A stretch of DNA of 64,000 nt, taken from assembly GCF_030863805.1 (NCBI RefSeq), contig NZ_CP132957.1, positions 3,286,001 through 3,350,000 of the forward strand, written 5' to 3'. A model generated the notes under the pieces. The model searched no databases and was not told the DNA's origin. It saw nothing but the letters and a program-made list of their open reading frames with translations. Of the stretch, positions 1 through 8,471 are shown in pieces. Numbering within the stretch: the stretch's first letter is position 1; the number at the start of each line of letters is the position of its first letter. The stretch comes from Kineothrix sp. MB12-C1. Its GTDB lineage: Bacteria > Bacillota > Clostridia > Lachnospirales > Lachnospiraceae. A program made the translations under genes and the position numbers.

Positions 1-931
1 AGTATACATAATTCGAGGTGATATTAATGTTCTTATATACGCCCTCAGCGATTATTTCCACATTGCTTCCATCCGTAAGCATTCGTTTTAAGGAAGGCTC
101 CGTTTGGGAGCTTTTCTGGTAGTAGATATAGTTGCCATATACGTTGAAGAAATCGATGCGATCCTCGGTTAGGACCTCTGAAGTACCTTCTGACAAAGAA
201 TAACGGCAGAGACGGTAGTTATTCGATACATCCATGTAGTATATGTAGCCGTTCTCATAAACCGGATTCCATAGATTTCCCTCCCATAAAAGGGAAATGG
301 AATCATCGGCGGTGTTGAGGGTATATAGATGATGGTCGTTCTTCGTGCCGTTAAAATAAATCAGACCATCGATACAGCTCGCGGGGTTGATATTATAATC
401 TGCAATTCTCATATCTTCTGACTTGTCTATCTTTAGTTTATAAAGTTCTGTTCCATTCGTATTATTATTATCGAAGTTTTGATAATACAGATAATTTCCG
501 CTTAATTGTATCGTAATTGCATAATTTCTTTTCAGGCATTCGGAGTCGTTACCATTATGCTTGCTGCGGTAGATACCGTGAAATCCCTGCATGTAGCCAA
601 GACCAACGCCGCTTTGGGAACTGTCCATATAATAATAGAGATAGTTTTCGTCCGCGTTAATAGAGGATGCCTTACCGGAACTAAGCCGCTTTATTTCCGT
701 TTCGTCTGCATTCATGGAATACAGACGGCCGCCGTCATAGGGATTAGAAAAATATACAACACCGTTCAATTCACAGAAGAGACCGCCGTTGTTTAAATTA
801 CCGGCAGTATTTCCTGTTACATTTCCGCTGTTCATTTTTACTCGCTGTGATAGTAAAGCGATGGTGCTTCCGCCGATAAAAATTAAGAAGATCACCATAA
901 TAATAATGACATTTCTATTCCTTATATTCAT
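1..931 (-). CDS. DUF5050-type protein with N-terminal membrane anchor (partial)
   Basis: The - strand is open from an ATG at 931 to the window edge, so the C-terminus is missing (310 codons visible). An in-frame ATG at 937 also exists, but GGGGTG lies 6 bases from the ATG at 931 and directly abuts the other, so 931 is preferred. Residues about 5-25 are hydrophobic (VIIIMVIFLIFIGG), a membrane anchor or uncleaved signal. The rest is a string of about 45-residue repeats with the pattern 'G..IYY.N......LYR...DG', seen in YLYYYMDSSQ, YLYYQNF and YIYYMDVSNNYRL. This is typical of DUF5050 beta-propeller-like extracytoplasmic proteins of Clostridia. The molecular role is unknown; an outside-facing sensing or scaffold role is inference. 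It is divergent from pheA. Confidence 0.7.
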   Translation of the reverse strand, partial: MNIRNRNVIIIMVIFLIFIGGSTIALLSQRVKMNSGNVTGNTAGNLNNGGLFCELNGVVYFSNPYDGGRLYSMNADETEIKRLSSGKASSINADENYLYYYMDSSQSGVGLGYMQGFHGIYRSKHNGNDSECLKRNYAITIQLSGNYLYYQNFDNNNTNGTELYKLKIDKSEDMRIADYNINPASCIDGLIYFNGTKNDHHLYTLNTADDSISLLWEGNLWNPVYENGYIYYMDVSNNYRLCRYSLSEGTSEVLTEDRIDFFNVYGNYIYYQKSSQTEPSLKRMLTDGSNVEIIAEGVYKNINITSNYVY

Positions 932-1028
932 AGACATCACCCCGTATATTTGCTTTCTTTTAATAAAATTATAGCCCTTAATCTACTTGCTATCAAGTAG
1001 GATTTGTTATAAGATTAAATTCAATGAT

Positions 1029-1103
1029 GTATAATATTGTACTGCGCCGAGCAAAGCGAGTGTGCAAAAAACATACTGTGTCCGCTTGCGGACAAAGTAT
1101 AAT
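1029..1103. repeat. Palindromic repeat family B, intergenic copy
   Basis: About 75 bp in the gap between the DUF5050 gene and pheA. It carries the core GCGCCGAGCAAAGCGAG followed by TGTGCAAAAAACATAC and a GTCCGC-TT-GCGGAC hairpin, bounded by ATAAT-rich ends. The same core occurs at 37925-37955 and, reversed, inside maf at 8108-8191. The hairpin arms differ between copies but still pair (GTCCGC/GCGGAC here, AGCCGC/GCGGCT at 37901-38003), which argues for a conserved fold. Confidence 0.75.
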
Positions 1104-1151
1104 TTGCGGTTTTATAAACAAAAGGGAAAATGAGTCAGGAAGGAAAACCTT

Positions 1152-2279
1152 ATGGATTTAATGGAATTAAGAGAGCAGATAGACGATATCGACAAACAAA
1201 TAGTGGAACTCTACGAGCGGAGAATGGATATATCGAAGCGGGTAGCGGAGTATAAGATAGAAAATGGAAAAAAGGTATTCGACAAAGAACGGGAAAAGCA
1301 GAAGCTTCAGAGTGTGAAATCTATGACCCATAATGAATTCAATCGTTATGGTATTGAAGAACTATTCGAACAGATTATGGCCATGAGCCGTAAGCTGCAA
1401 TATCAGATGCTGACTGAGAAAGGGAGCTTGGGAAGGCTGCCTTTTATTGGAGTGGACAGTCTGGAAAAAAAGGATGCGCGCATAGTATTTCCCGGAGCTG
1501 AAGGTGCCTATACACAGGAAGCGATGCGGCAATATTTCGGTAAGGATGTTAATAACTTCCATGTGGAGACTTTTCGGGATGCGATGATAGCCATTGATGA
1601 AGGCAGCGCGGATTATGCGGTACTGCCCATTGAGAACTCCACGGCGGGTATCGTAAGTGAGATTTATGATATGTTGGTAGAGTTCGAGAATTATATTGTA
1701 GGTGAGCAGATCATTAAGATCGAACATTGTCTGATGGCAGCTCCGGGAACGGAAATTGAAGATATCAAGACGATATATTCTCATCCCCAGTCACTGATGC
1801 AAAGTGCGAAATACTTACAGGAGCATGTGTCCTGGAAACAGATTAGTATGAATAATAATGCATTCGCAGCTAAGAAGGTGGCAGAGGATAACGATAAGAC
1901 ACAGGCAGCCATTGCCAGCGCTTATGCGGCAGAGGCTTACGGACTCGAGATTCTGGAGCGGGGGGTGAACCACTCCAACAGCAATTCTACGCGATTTATT
2001 ATTGTTGCTAATCAGAAAATATTTTTACAGAATGCGAAAAAAGTCAGTATTTGTTTTGAAGTCCCTCATGAGAGTGGCTCCCTTTACCAGATGCTATCGC
2101 ATTTTATTTATAACAATCTCAATATGAATAAGATAGAAAGCCGTCCGATTGTAGGCAGGAATTGGGAGTACCGTTTTTTCATTGACTTTGATGGGAACCT
2201 GGCAGACAGTGCGGTGAAGAACGCGCTGCGAGGCCTTAGAGATGAAGCTAGGAACATGAAGGTATTAGGGAACTATTGA
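1152..2279 (+). CDS. pheA: Bifunctional chorismate mutase / prephenate dehydratase (P-protein)
   Basis: Converts chorismate to prephenate and prephenate to phenylpyruvate in phenylalanine synthesis, in the cytosol. At 375 aa it has the usual P-protein length. An AroQ-type chorismate mutase helix bundle fills about residues 1-90 (LREQIDDIDKQIVELYERR), prephenate dehydratase about 105-285 with the catalytic TRF triplet at about 280-282 (SNSTRFIIVA), and a C-terminal ACT domain about 290-370. The ACT domain holds the ESRP motif (about 328), which in this family binds the feedback inhibitor phenylalanine. AGGAAGG precedes the ATG. The stop codon lies inside the left end of a family A repeat, and the last codons are duplicated about 156 bp downstream. 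Confidence 0.95.
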   Translation: MDLMELREQIDDIDKQIVELYERRMDISKRVAEYKIENGKKVFDKEREKQKLQSVKSMTHNEFNRYGIEELFEQIMAMSRKLQYQMLTEKGSLGRLPFIGVDSLEKKDARIVFPGAEGAYTQEAMRQYFGKDVNNFHVETFRDAMIAIDEGSADYAVLPIENSTAGIVSEIYDMLVEFENYIVGEQIIKIEHCLMAAPGTEIEDIKTIYSHPQSLMQSAKYLQEHVSWKQISMNNNAFAAKKVAEDNDKTQAAIASAYAAEAYGLEILERGVNHSNSNSTRFIIVANQKIFLQNAKKVSICFEVPHESGSLYQMLSHFIYNNLNMNKIESRPIVGRNWEYRFFIDFDGNLADSAVKNALRGLRDEARNMKVLGNY

Positions 2280-2416
2280 GTAGGTCTGAGCACTTGCTGC
2301 GCAGACCGTAAGAATACATGAAAATAGCAGTGAAAATCTCATCACCGAAGGTGATTACAATGGATTTTCACAAAGCAATCTTTGCTTTTGTAACGGTGAG
2401 GGTACCGAACAGTTAC
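2269..2416. repeat. Palindromic repeat family A, full-length copy
   Basis: A 148-bp element from GGAACTATTGAG (consensus GTAACTRTTCAG) to GAACAGTTAC. Inside are a GGTCTGAGC/GCGCAGACC hairpin, a TCACC-GAA-GGTGA hairpin and an AAAGCAATC/GATTGCTTT-like segment. It is flanked by an exact 8-bp direct repeat GGTATTAG (2261-2268 and 2417-2424). The left flank plus the left part of the element (2261-2319) is repeated at 2417-2475 with one mismatch, so the right side carries a second, truncated left end. The element overlaps the pheA stop. Confidence 0.85.
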
Positions 2417-2514
2417 GGTATTAGGGAACTATTGAGTAGGTCTGAGCACTTGCTGTGCAGACCGTAAGAATACATAGAAAAAAAGATGCCGGGAAGTTAT
2501 TAGAGGTGGAAACA

Positions 2515-3807
2515 ATGCGGGAAAATGAATTCATTGTATACAAAGAGTTTGGTGATGAAACGCTTTTATATGATATGGCGTGGTTAATGACCAATTATAA
2601 TGATGAATATTATAATCAAGAGGACAAACGGTCTTTGCTGTTTGACAGTATGCATCGCCTTTTGGAGATAGCAGGGAACCATGGGTTTTACGGAAACCTC
2701 TGGCACTGCTATCTTGCCAATTTACTCGTAAACAACGAGAATAGTTACAGTATGGCTTGTGAGATTAAAGGAGAGGTGCAAGGGACGATTAATCAAGTCG
2801 CTCTTAATGATATTGTAATTTTCAAAGAGTTTTTCGATTATGATTTTACAGCGATGATGAAGGCACTCGATACAGATGTGTTTTCTCTTGTGCTCTCCTA
2901 TGACAGCAGTGAGCGGGAGAGTAAGGTATATAACGCACGTATATGCAAAAGAATTTGCGATCTGGCAGTGAGGCTTGCAAAGAGTCATTCGCCGGAGGAG
3001 ATGAAAAGTACGCTGACTGAATTCTATAAAGAATACGGCGTTGGAAAGTTCGGTTTACATAAGTCTTTCCGCGTAGTTCGCGATGAGGACGGGGTACATA
3101 TCGTTCCTATTCTGAATATTGCCCATGTACATTTAGACGACCTGGTCGGATATGAGATGGCCAAGAAGAAACTGATAGATAATACGGAGGCTTTTGTAGG
3201 GGGAAGAAAGGCGAATAACTGTCTGTTGTTCGGAGATGCAGGTACCGGGAAATCTTCCAGCATCAAAGCTATTGCTAATGAATATTATGGCAAGGGACTT
3301 CGTATTATTGAAGTGTATAAGCATCAGTTTCAGGATCTGCATGATGTGATTGCTCAAGTGAAAAACCGCAATTACAAGTTTATTATCTATATGGATGATC
3401 TAAGTTTTGAGGAATTCGAAATTGAATATAAATATTTGAAAGCGGTCATCGAAGGAGGGTTGGAGAAGAAGCCTGAGAATGTACTCATTTACGCAACCTC
3501 CAATAGAAGGCACTTGATTAAGGAGACCTTTGCCGATAAAGAAGGGCGCAGGGATCAGCTTCATGCCAGCGATACAGTGCAGGAGAAGCTTTCACTCGTA
3601 TACCGCTTCGGTGTGACTATTTTCTTCTGTTCTCCGGATAAAAAGGAATTTCAGGAAATTGTCCGCACTTTGGCAAAGCGCCATAAGATCGAGATGCCGG
3701 AAGAGGAATTGTTGTTAGAGGCCAATAGATGGGAACTGTCTCATGGAGGACTTTCAGGGCGTACGGCGCAGCAGTTTGTTGATTATTTGCTCGGCAAGGC
3801 AATGTAA
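2515..3807 (+). CDS. DUF815-family AAA+ ATPase
   Basis: A 430-aa protein with a C-terminal AAA+ domain. Walker A is GDAGTGKSS at about residue 240, Walker B is FIIYMDDLSF, and YATSNRRHL resembles sensor 1. The sequence around YKPI-like 'LDDLVGYEMAKKKLIDNTEAF' placement before Walker A is typical of DUF815 proteins. The N-terminal 190 residues are helical with no recognised domain. An upstream in-frame ATG at 2455 lies inside repeat sequence, whereas GAGGTGG sits 6 bases before the ATG at 2515, so 2515 is chosen. The cellular role of DUF815 ATPases is not established. It precedes ppx, and a functional link to polyphosphate is only a neighbourhood inference. Confidence 0.85.
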   Translation: MRENEFIVYKEFGDETLLYDMAWLMTNYNDEYYNQEDKRSLLFDSMHRLLEIAGNHGFYGNLWHCYLANLLVNNENSYSMACEIKGEVQGTINQVALNDIVIFKEFFDYDFTAMMKALDTDVFSLVLSYDSSERESKVYNARICKRICDLAVRLAKSHSPEEMKSTLTEFYKEYGVGKFGLHKSFRVVRDEDGVHIVPILNIAHVHLDDLVGYEMAKKKLIDNTEAFVGGRKANNCLLFGDAGTGKSSSIKAIANEYYGKGLRIIEVYKHQFQDLHDVIAQVKNRNYKFIIYMDDLSFEEFEIEYKYLKAVIEGGLEKKPENVLIYATSNRRHLIKETFADKEGRRDQLHASDTVQEKLSLVYRFGVTIFFCSPDKKEFQEIVRTLAKRHKIEMPEEELLLEANRWELSHGGLSGRTAQQFVDYLLGKAM

Positions 3808-3865
3808 TCAAGGGTGTAACGTTGATGGTTACCATTCACAGTTATAAGAAAGGTATGATGAAGGA

Positions 3866-5404
3866 ATGAAGACGTTTGCAGCAATCGATGTGGGTTCCTT
3901 TGAACTTTCCATGAAGATATTTGAAATATCGACGCAGAAAGGTATGCGCGAAATCGACCATATCAGACACCGCATCGATCTTGGGACACAAACTTATGCC
4001 GTGGGAAAGATTTCCTATGATAAAGTAGACGAGCTGTGTCATTATCTGAATGAATATACAGAAATTATGAAATCCTATAAAGTATCGGAATATAAAGCTT
4101 ATGGCACAAGCGCGATTCGGGAAACCGATAATACGATGATTATTTTAGATCGAATTCGTCAAAGAACCGGTATTGAGATAGAAGTGTTAAGCAATTCGGA
4201 ACAAAGATTTCTGGATTATAAATCAATTGCCTTTATGGGGGAGGACTTTAATAAATTTATTGAGAAAGGAACCGCCATCGCGGATATCGGCGGCGGCAGT
4301 ATCCAGATTTCCCTTTTTGACAAGGATGTCCTTGTCGCGACTCAGAACCTCAGACTCGGTGTGCTGAGGCTGCGGGATAATATGAACCAGTTGGAAACCG
4401 GCGGCGGACGCCAAGAAGCCTTAATTGAGGAAATGGTGAATGCGCAGCTTGCAGTCTTCAAGAAATTATATCTAAAAGATCGGGAAATCCATAATATGAT
4501 TGTTGTGGATGATTATCTGTCCTCTTTGGTACAAAAGAGGATTGTCGCAGAAAATGTAGGAAAGTATATAGATGTGAAAACCTTCGAACGGTTTTTAGTT
4601 GTGTTTCGCGAGAAGAATGCACAGGAGTTGACAAAGCTTTTCGATATGCCTGAGGAGAATATAGAACTGCTTCATATTTCATGTATTTTGTTGAAACGAA
4701 TGATAGAAGTGATGAACGTACAGCTTCTTTGGGTGCCGGGAGTGACTCTGTGCGATGGTATTGCTTATGAATATGCACAAAGTAACAAGCTTGTTCTTCC
4801 GAAGCATGATTTTGAGCACGATATTATCGCCTGTGCGAGAAATATCAGTAAGCGGTATATGGGAAGTAAGAAACGAGGGGAAACGTTAGAAAAGATAGCG
4901 CTTACCATCTTCGATAGTATGAAAAAGGTTCATGGGCTGGGAAAGAGAGAACGGCTGCTTCTAAGGCTGGCCACACTTTTACATGACTGCGGAAAATATA
5001 TTAGTATGGTAAATCTGGGGGAATGCTCCTATAGTATTATTATGGCAACGGAGATTATTGGACTTTCTCATATGGAGAGAGAAATTGTAGCCAATGTAGT
5101 GAAATATAATCATATGGAATTCTCTTATTATGATGAAATGCATGGGGAGGCTACGCTAAGCAGAGCGGCATATTTGAAAACGGCCAAGCTGACAGCGATA
5201 CTTCGCGTGGCTAACGGATTGGATAGGAGCCATAAGCAGAAGTTTAAGGATGTGAAAACCATTCTTAAGGAAAATGAGCTTCTGATTACCGTGGATACGA
5301 ATGAAGATATTACTTTGGAAAAAGGAATGTTCGGACACGGTGCAGAATTTTTCGAAGAGGTATACAGTGTCAAACCCATTATCAGGCAAAGAAAAAGCTT
5401 GTAA
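3866..5404 (+). CDS. ppx: Exopolyphosphatase / Ppx-GppA phosphatase with HD domain
   Basis: Predicted to release phosphate from the ends of inorganic polyphosphate, or to hydrolyse pppGpp (GppA activity); sequence alone cannot separate the two. The 512-aa protein starts with the actin-like ATPase fold phosphate-1 motif (AAIDVGSFELSMKIFEI) and has the second glycine motif DIGGGSIQISLF near residue 138. A C-terminal HD-type helical domain starts near 330, with LLHDCGKYI near 371. The ribosome site is weak: AAAGG is 12 bases upstream and AAGGA abuts the ATG. ppk follows after a repeat element, which supports a role in polyphosphate turnover. Confidence 0.9.
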   Translation: MKTFAAIDVGSFELSMKIFEISTQKGMREIDHIRHRIDLGTQTYAVGKISYDKVDELCHYLNEYTEIMKSYKVSEYKAYGTSAIRETDNTMIILDRIRQRTGIEIEVLSNSEQRFLDYKSIAFMGEDFNKFIEKGTAIADIGGGSIQISLFDKDVLVATQNLRLGVLRLRDNMNQLETGGGRQEALIEEMVNAQLAVFKKLYLKDREIHNMIVVDDYLSSLVQKRIVAENVGKYIDVKTFERFLVVFREKNAQELTKLFDMPEENIELLHISCILLKRMIEVMNVQLLWVPGVTLCDGIAYEYAQSNKLVLPKHDFEHDIIACARNISKRYMGSKKRGETLEKIALTIFDSMKKVHGLGKRERLLLRLATLLHDCGKYISMVNLGECSYSIIMATEIIGLSHMEREIVANVVKYNHMEFSYYDEMHGEATLSRAAYLKTAKLTAILRVANGLDRSHKQKFKDVKTILKENELLITVDTNEDITLEKGMFGHGAEFFEEVYSVKPIIRQRKSL

Positions 5405-5417
5405 ATAGAAAGACTTA

Positions 5418-5573
5418 GTAACTATTCAGCAGGTCTGCGCATTTATTGCGCTGACCGTAAGAAAACGTGGAATGGCAAGTAAAAATCCCATCACCGAAGG
5501 TGATTTTAATGGATTTTTACAAAGCAATCTTGCAAAGATTGCTTTTGTAACAGTAAGGGTACTGAACAGTTAC
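5418..5573. repeat. Palindromic repeat family A, full-length copy between ppx and ppk
   Basis: A 156-bp element from GTAACTATTCAG to CTGAACAGTTAC, which are perfect-pairing inverted ends. Flanking direct repeats AAGACTTA (5410-5417) and AAGACTTG (5574-5581) match at 7 of 8 positions. Internal hairpins are GGTCTGCGC/GCGCTGACC and TCACC-GAA-GGTGA, and the arms GCAATCTTGCAAAGATTGC pair with each other. The final 27 bp (GTAACAGTAAGG to GTTAC) form the unit that stands alone elsewhere in the window. Confidence 0.85.
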
Positions 5574-5601
5574 AAGACTTGGCAGTAAAGCGGAGGAATT
5601 T

Positions 5602-7746
5602 ATGGACGAAAAAGAGAGCGGGAAGAGAAATAATACACGTTATACGAACAGAGAGTTAAGCTGGCTGCTTTTTAACAAACGAGTGCTCGGTGAAGCGAGA
5701 GATAAACAGATACCGCTGTTTGAACGGCTGAAGTTTTTAAGCATTACGGCTTCTAATATGGATGAATTCTTTATGGTAAGGGTCGCTTCACTTAAGGATA
5801 TTGTCAATGCCGGGTATACGAAACCTGATATTTCAGGGATGAAGCCACAGGAGCAGTTAAGGCGTGTAAATGAAGCTACGCATGAGCTTGTGAATCTTCA
5901 ATATTCTACATACAAGCGCTCATTGGTACCGCTGCTGTTACAAAATGGGCTGCGTATCGTAGAGAATCATGAAGATTTGACGGCGAAAGAGGCGGCTTAC
6001 GTGGACCGGTATTTTATGGAGAATGTATACCCGGTACTTACACCTATGGCGGTAGATTCTTCAAGACCTTTTCCTCTTATTAGGAATAAATCTCTGAATT
6101 TGGGAGCTCTCGTTAGGAAGAAGGAAGGCGAAGATGAAGAGGATGAGTTGGAATTCGCTACCGTTCAGGTGCCTAGCGTGCTTCCGCGAATTGTTCCGCT
6201 TAAAGTAGAAAATGTAACAGAACGATCGGTCATTTTATTAGAAGAGATTATCGAAAGAAATATTAGAAAATTATTTTTAAATTATAATATTGTATGTGTT
6301 CATCCATTTCGAATTATGAGAAACGCGGATTTGACGATAGATGAGGATGAAGCGGAAGATTTACTAAAAGAAATTGAAAAGCAGTTAAAGAAAAGACAAT
6401 GGGGGCAGGCCATTCGTTTGGAAGTGGAAAGCGGTATCGATAAGAGGTTGTTATCGTTGCTTAGCGAAGAGCTTTCCATCGAGGCGGAAGATATCTATCA
6501 TATTGACGGCCCTTTGGATTTGACGTTTTTAATGAAAATGTATGGGATGGATGGATTCGATCATTTAAAGGAGTCCGGTTATGCTTCCCCTCAGCCGATA
6601 CCGGAACTTGCGGCAGACTGTGATATCTTTGAGAAAATAAGAGAAGGTGATATTCTGCTTCACCATCCTTATCACACCTTTTTGCCGGTAATCGATTTTA
6701 TCAAGCAGTCGGCAAAGGATCCGGCAGTGCTTGCTATCAAGCAGACTCTCTACCGGGTCAGCGGCAATTCGCCGATTATCGCAGCATTGGCACAGGCAGC
6801 GGAGAATGGGAAGCAAGTGTCTGTGTTAGTGGAATTAAAGGCACGCTTTGATGAGGAGAATAATATCGTATGGGCGAAAATGCTGGAAAAAGCCGGATGC
6901 CATGTCATCTATGGATTAGTGGGGCTAAAGACTCATAGCAAGATAACACTTGTTGTAAGGCAGGAAGAGGACGGGATTCGCCGATATGTACATCTTGGAA
7001 CCGGTAATTATAACGATGCTACAGCCAAGCTTTATACGGATATAGGTCTATTCACTTGCCGTGAGAAAATCGGTGAGGATGCGACCGCGGTATTTAATAT
7101 GTTATCCGGATATTCTGAACCAAGGACATGGAATAAACTGTCATTGGCGCCCCTATGGCTAAAGGACCGATTCTTATATTTGATTGCCAGAGAGATGAGA
7201 TATGCTAAGGAAGGGCGTCCGGCCCGGATCATGGCGAAGATGAACTCTCTGTGTGACAAAGATATTATCGATGCGTTATATGAAGCAGGCGAGGCGGGCG
7301 TGCAGATAGAATTGCTGATTCGCGGAATCTGCAGCCTGAAGGCAAGGGTTCCCGGTATGAGTGAAAATATCGGTGTGCGCTCCATCGTAGGTAACTTTCT
7401 GGAGCATAGTCGTATCTTCTACTTTGAAAACGGCGGAGATTATGAAGTTTACTGCGGAAGCGCAGATTGGATGCCGCGTAATCTGGAGCGCAGGGTGGAG
7501 ATACTTTTCCCGGTGGAGAGACCGCAGCTTAAAGAAAGACTGCTTCATATCCTGGAGGGAGGATTCAAGGACACGGTCAAGGCTCATGTAATGCAAGCCG
7601 ATGGAAGCTATGAGAAAGTGGATAAAAGGGGGAAAATAATATATAATTCCCAAATGGAGTTCACGCTGGAAGCGGTACGGGACTTGGAAGAAGTAAAAAA
7701 AGCGGCGGATGACCGCGTATTTATACCGGAGACACATCATGAATAA
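5602..7746 (+). CDS. ppk: Polyphosphate kinase 1
   Basis: Transfers the gamma phosphate of ATP to a growing polyphosphate chain, reversibly. The 714-aa length fits PPK1. It has an N-terminal helical domain (NRELSWLLFNKRVL), a PHP-like head domain and two phospholipase D-like catalytic domains. GLKTHSKITLV near residue 445 holds the histidine that is autophosphorylated in E. coli PPK (H435 there), and HLGTGNYND near 464 matches the second conserved histidine motif. The C-terminal PLD half follows (IELLIRGICSL). GGAGGAATTT precedes the ATG. The 3' end overlaps the maf start by 8 bp, suggesting translational coupling. Confidence 0.95.
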   Translation: MDEKESGKRNNTRYTNRELSWLLFNKRVLGEARDKQIPLFERLKFLSITASNMDEFFMVRVASLKDIVNAGYTKPDISGMKPQEQLRRVNEATHELVNLQYSTYKRSLVPLLLQNGLRIVENHEDLTAKEAAYVDRYFMENVYPVLTPMAVDSSRPFPLIRNKSLNLGALVRKKEGEDEEDELEFATVQVPSVLPRIVPLKVENVTERSVILLEEIIERNIRKLFLNYNIVCVHPFRIMRNADLTIDEDEAEDLLKEIEKQLKKRQWGQAIRLEVESGIDKRLLSLLSEELSIEAEDIYHIDGPLDLTFLMKMYGMDGFDHLKESGYASPQPIPELAADCDIFEKIREGDILLHHPYHTFLPVIDFIKQSAKDPAVLAIKQTLYRVSGNSPIIAALAQAAENGKQVSVLVELKARFDEENNIVWAKMLEKAGCHVIYGLVGLKTHSKITLVVRQEEDGIRRYVHLGTGNYNDATAKLYTDIGLFTCREKIGEDATAVFNMLSGYSEPRTWNKLSLAPLWLKDRFLYLIAREMRYAKEGRPARIMAKMNSLCDKDIIDALYEAGEAGVQIELLIRGICSLKARVPGMSENIGVRSIVGNFLEHSRIFYFENGGDYEVYCGSADWMPRNLERRVEILFPVERPQLKERLLHILEGGFKDTVKAHVMQADGSYEKVDKRGKIIYNSQMEFTLEAVRDLEEVKKAADDRVFIPETHHE

Positions 7747-8422
7747 AATTATATTAGCATCGGCATCGCCGAGAAGAAGAGAGTTACTTTCCCAAATAGG
7801 AGTGACGTATGAAGTGATTCCCAGTACAAAAGAGGAAAAAACGACGAAAGTGCTGCCTCAGGAAATTGTACAGGAGCTGTCTTTGCAAAAGGCGGAGGAT
7901 ATCGCCGGGCAGTTATTGGATAAAGAGAACGAAGACTTTATTGTAATTGGTGCGGATACCGTCGTGGCTTTTCAGAATGTGATTATGGGTAAGCCCAAAA
8001 GCGAAGAGGACGCAAAAGATATGCTCAGACAACTTCAAGGCAACGTTCATCAAGTATATACCGGAGTTACCATCGCTGAGCGAAACCAAGGTGAGCAGCC
8101 TGCATTTTATACCTTGTCCGTAAGCGGCCGCGGTATGTTTTCTGCACACTCGCTTTGCTCGGCGCAGTATAATATTGTTAAATATTATACCTTTTTTGAA
8201 CGGACGGATGTTACCATGTATCCGATGACTGAAGATGAAATCTCCGCTTATGTGGCGACGGGAGAGCCGATGGATAAAGCAGGAAGTTATGGTATTCAAG
8301 GCATCTGTGCTGCATATATTCAAAGTATATGCGGAGATTATAATAATGTGGTAGGATTGCCGGTTGGCAGGTTATATCAAGAGATGAAGCAAAGAAATAT
8401 AGTAACTATTCATCAGGTCTGA
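7739..8422 (+). CDS. maf: Maf-like nucleoside triphosphate pyrophosphatase with repeat-encoded insert
   Basis: Maf proteins hydrolyse nucleoside triphosphates (dTTP/UTP or modified nucleotides) to monophosphates. The start ASASPRRRELL, the GADTVV aspartate motif and MDKAGSYGIQG are all present. The ATG at 7739 is chosen because ILASASPRR follows directly, as in the family; it overlaps ppk. At 227 aa it is about 28 longer than usual. The excess is residues 124-151 (YTLSVSGRG to IVKYYT), encoded exactly by a family B palindromic element, after which the normal FFERTDVTMYPMT resumes. The last residues (IVTIHQV) and the stop are encoded by a truncated family A element. The active-site motifs lie outside both additions, so function may be kept. 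Confidence 0.9.
   Translation: MNKIILASASPRRRELLSQIGVTYEVIPSTKEEKTTKVLPQEIVQELSLQKAEDIAGQLLDKENEDFIVIGADTVVAFQNVIMGKPKSEEDAKDMLRQLQGNVHQVYTGVTIAERNQGEQPAFYTLSVSGRGMFSAHSLCSAQYNIVKYYTFFERTDVTMYPMTEDEISAYVATGEPMDKAGSYGIQGICAAYIQSICGDYNNVVGLPVGRLYQEMKQRNIVTIHQV
8108..8191. repeat. Palindromic repeat family B inserted in frame in maf
   Basis: 84 bp, reversed relative to the copies at 1029 and 37901. On the - strand it reads GGTATAATATTTAACAATAT, then the GCGCCGAGCAAAGCGAG core, TGTGCAGAAAACATACC, and a degenerate GCGGCCGCTTACGG hairpin. It begins and ends with TATACC on the + strand. 84 bases are 28 codons without a stop, so the maf frame is kept. Confidence 0.85.
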
Positions 8423-8452
8423 ACATTTACCTGCGCTGACAGTAAGAATACG
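8402..8452. repeat. Palindromic repeat family A, truncated left end at the maf 3' end
   Basis: GTAACTATTCATCAGGTCTG followed by a diverged CATTTACCTGCGCTGAC hairpin and AGTAAGAATACG, matching the left third of the full elements at 2269 and 5418. The right half is missing. The maf frame runs into it and ends at the TGA of GGTCTGA. Confidence 0.75.
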
Positions 8453-8471
8453 GAAAAGGTAGGATACATCA

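Noticed and set aside
506-796. + strand open frame of 96 codons
   Set aside because: It is antisense to the DUF5050-type gene, has no ribosome site and shows no domain.
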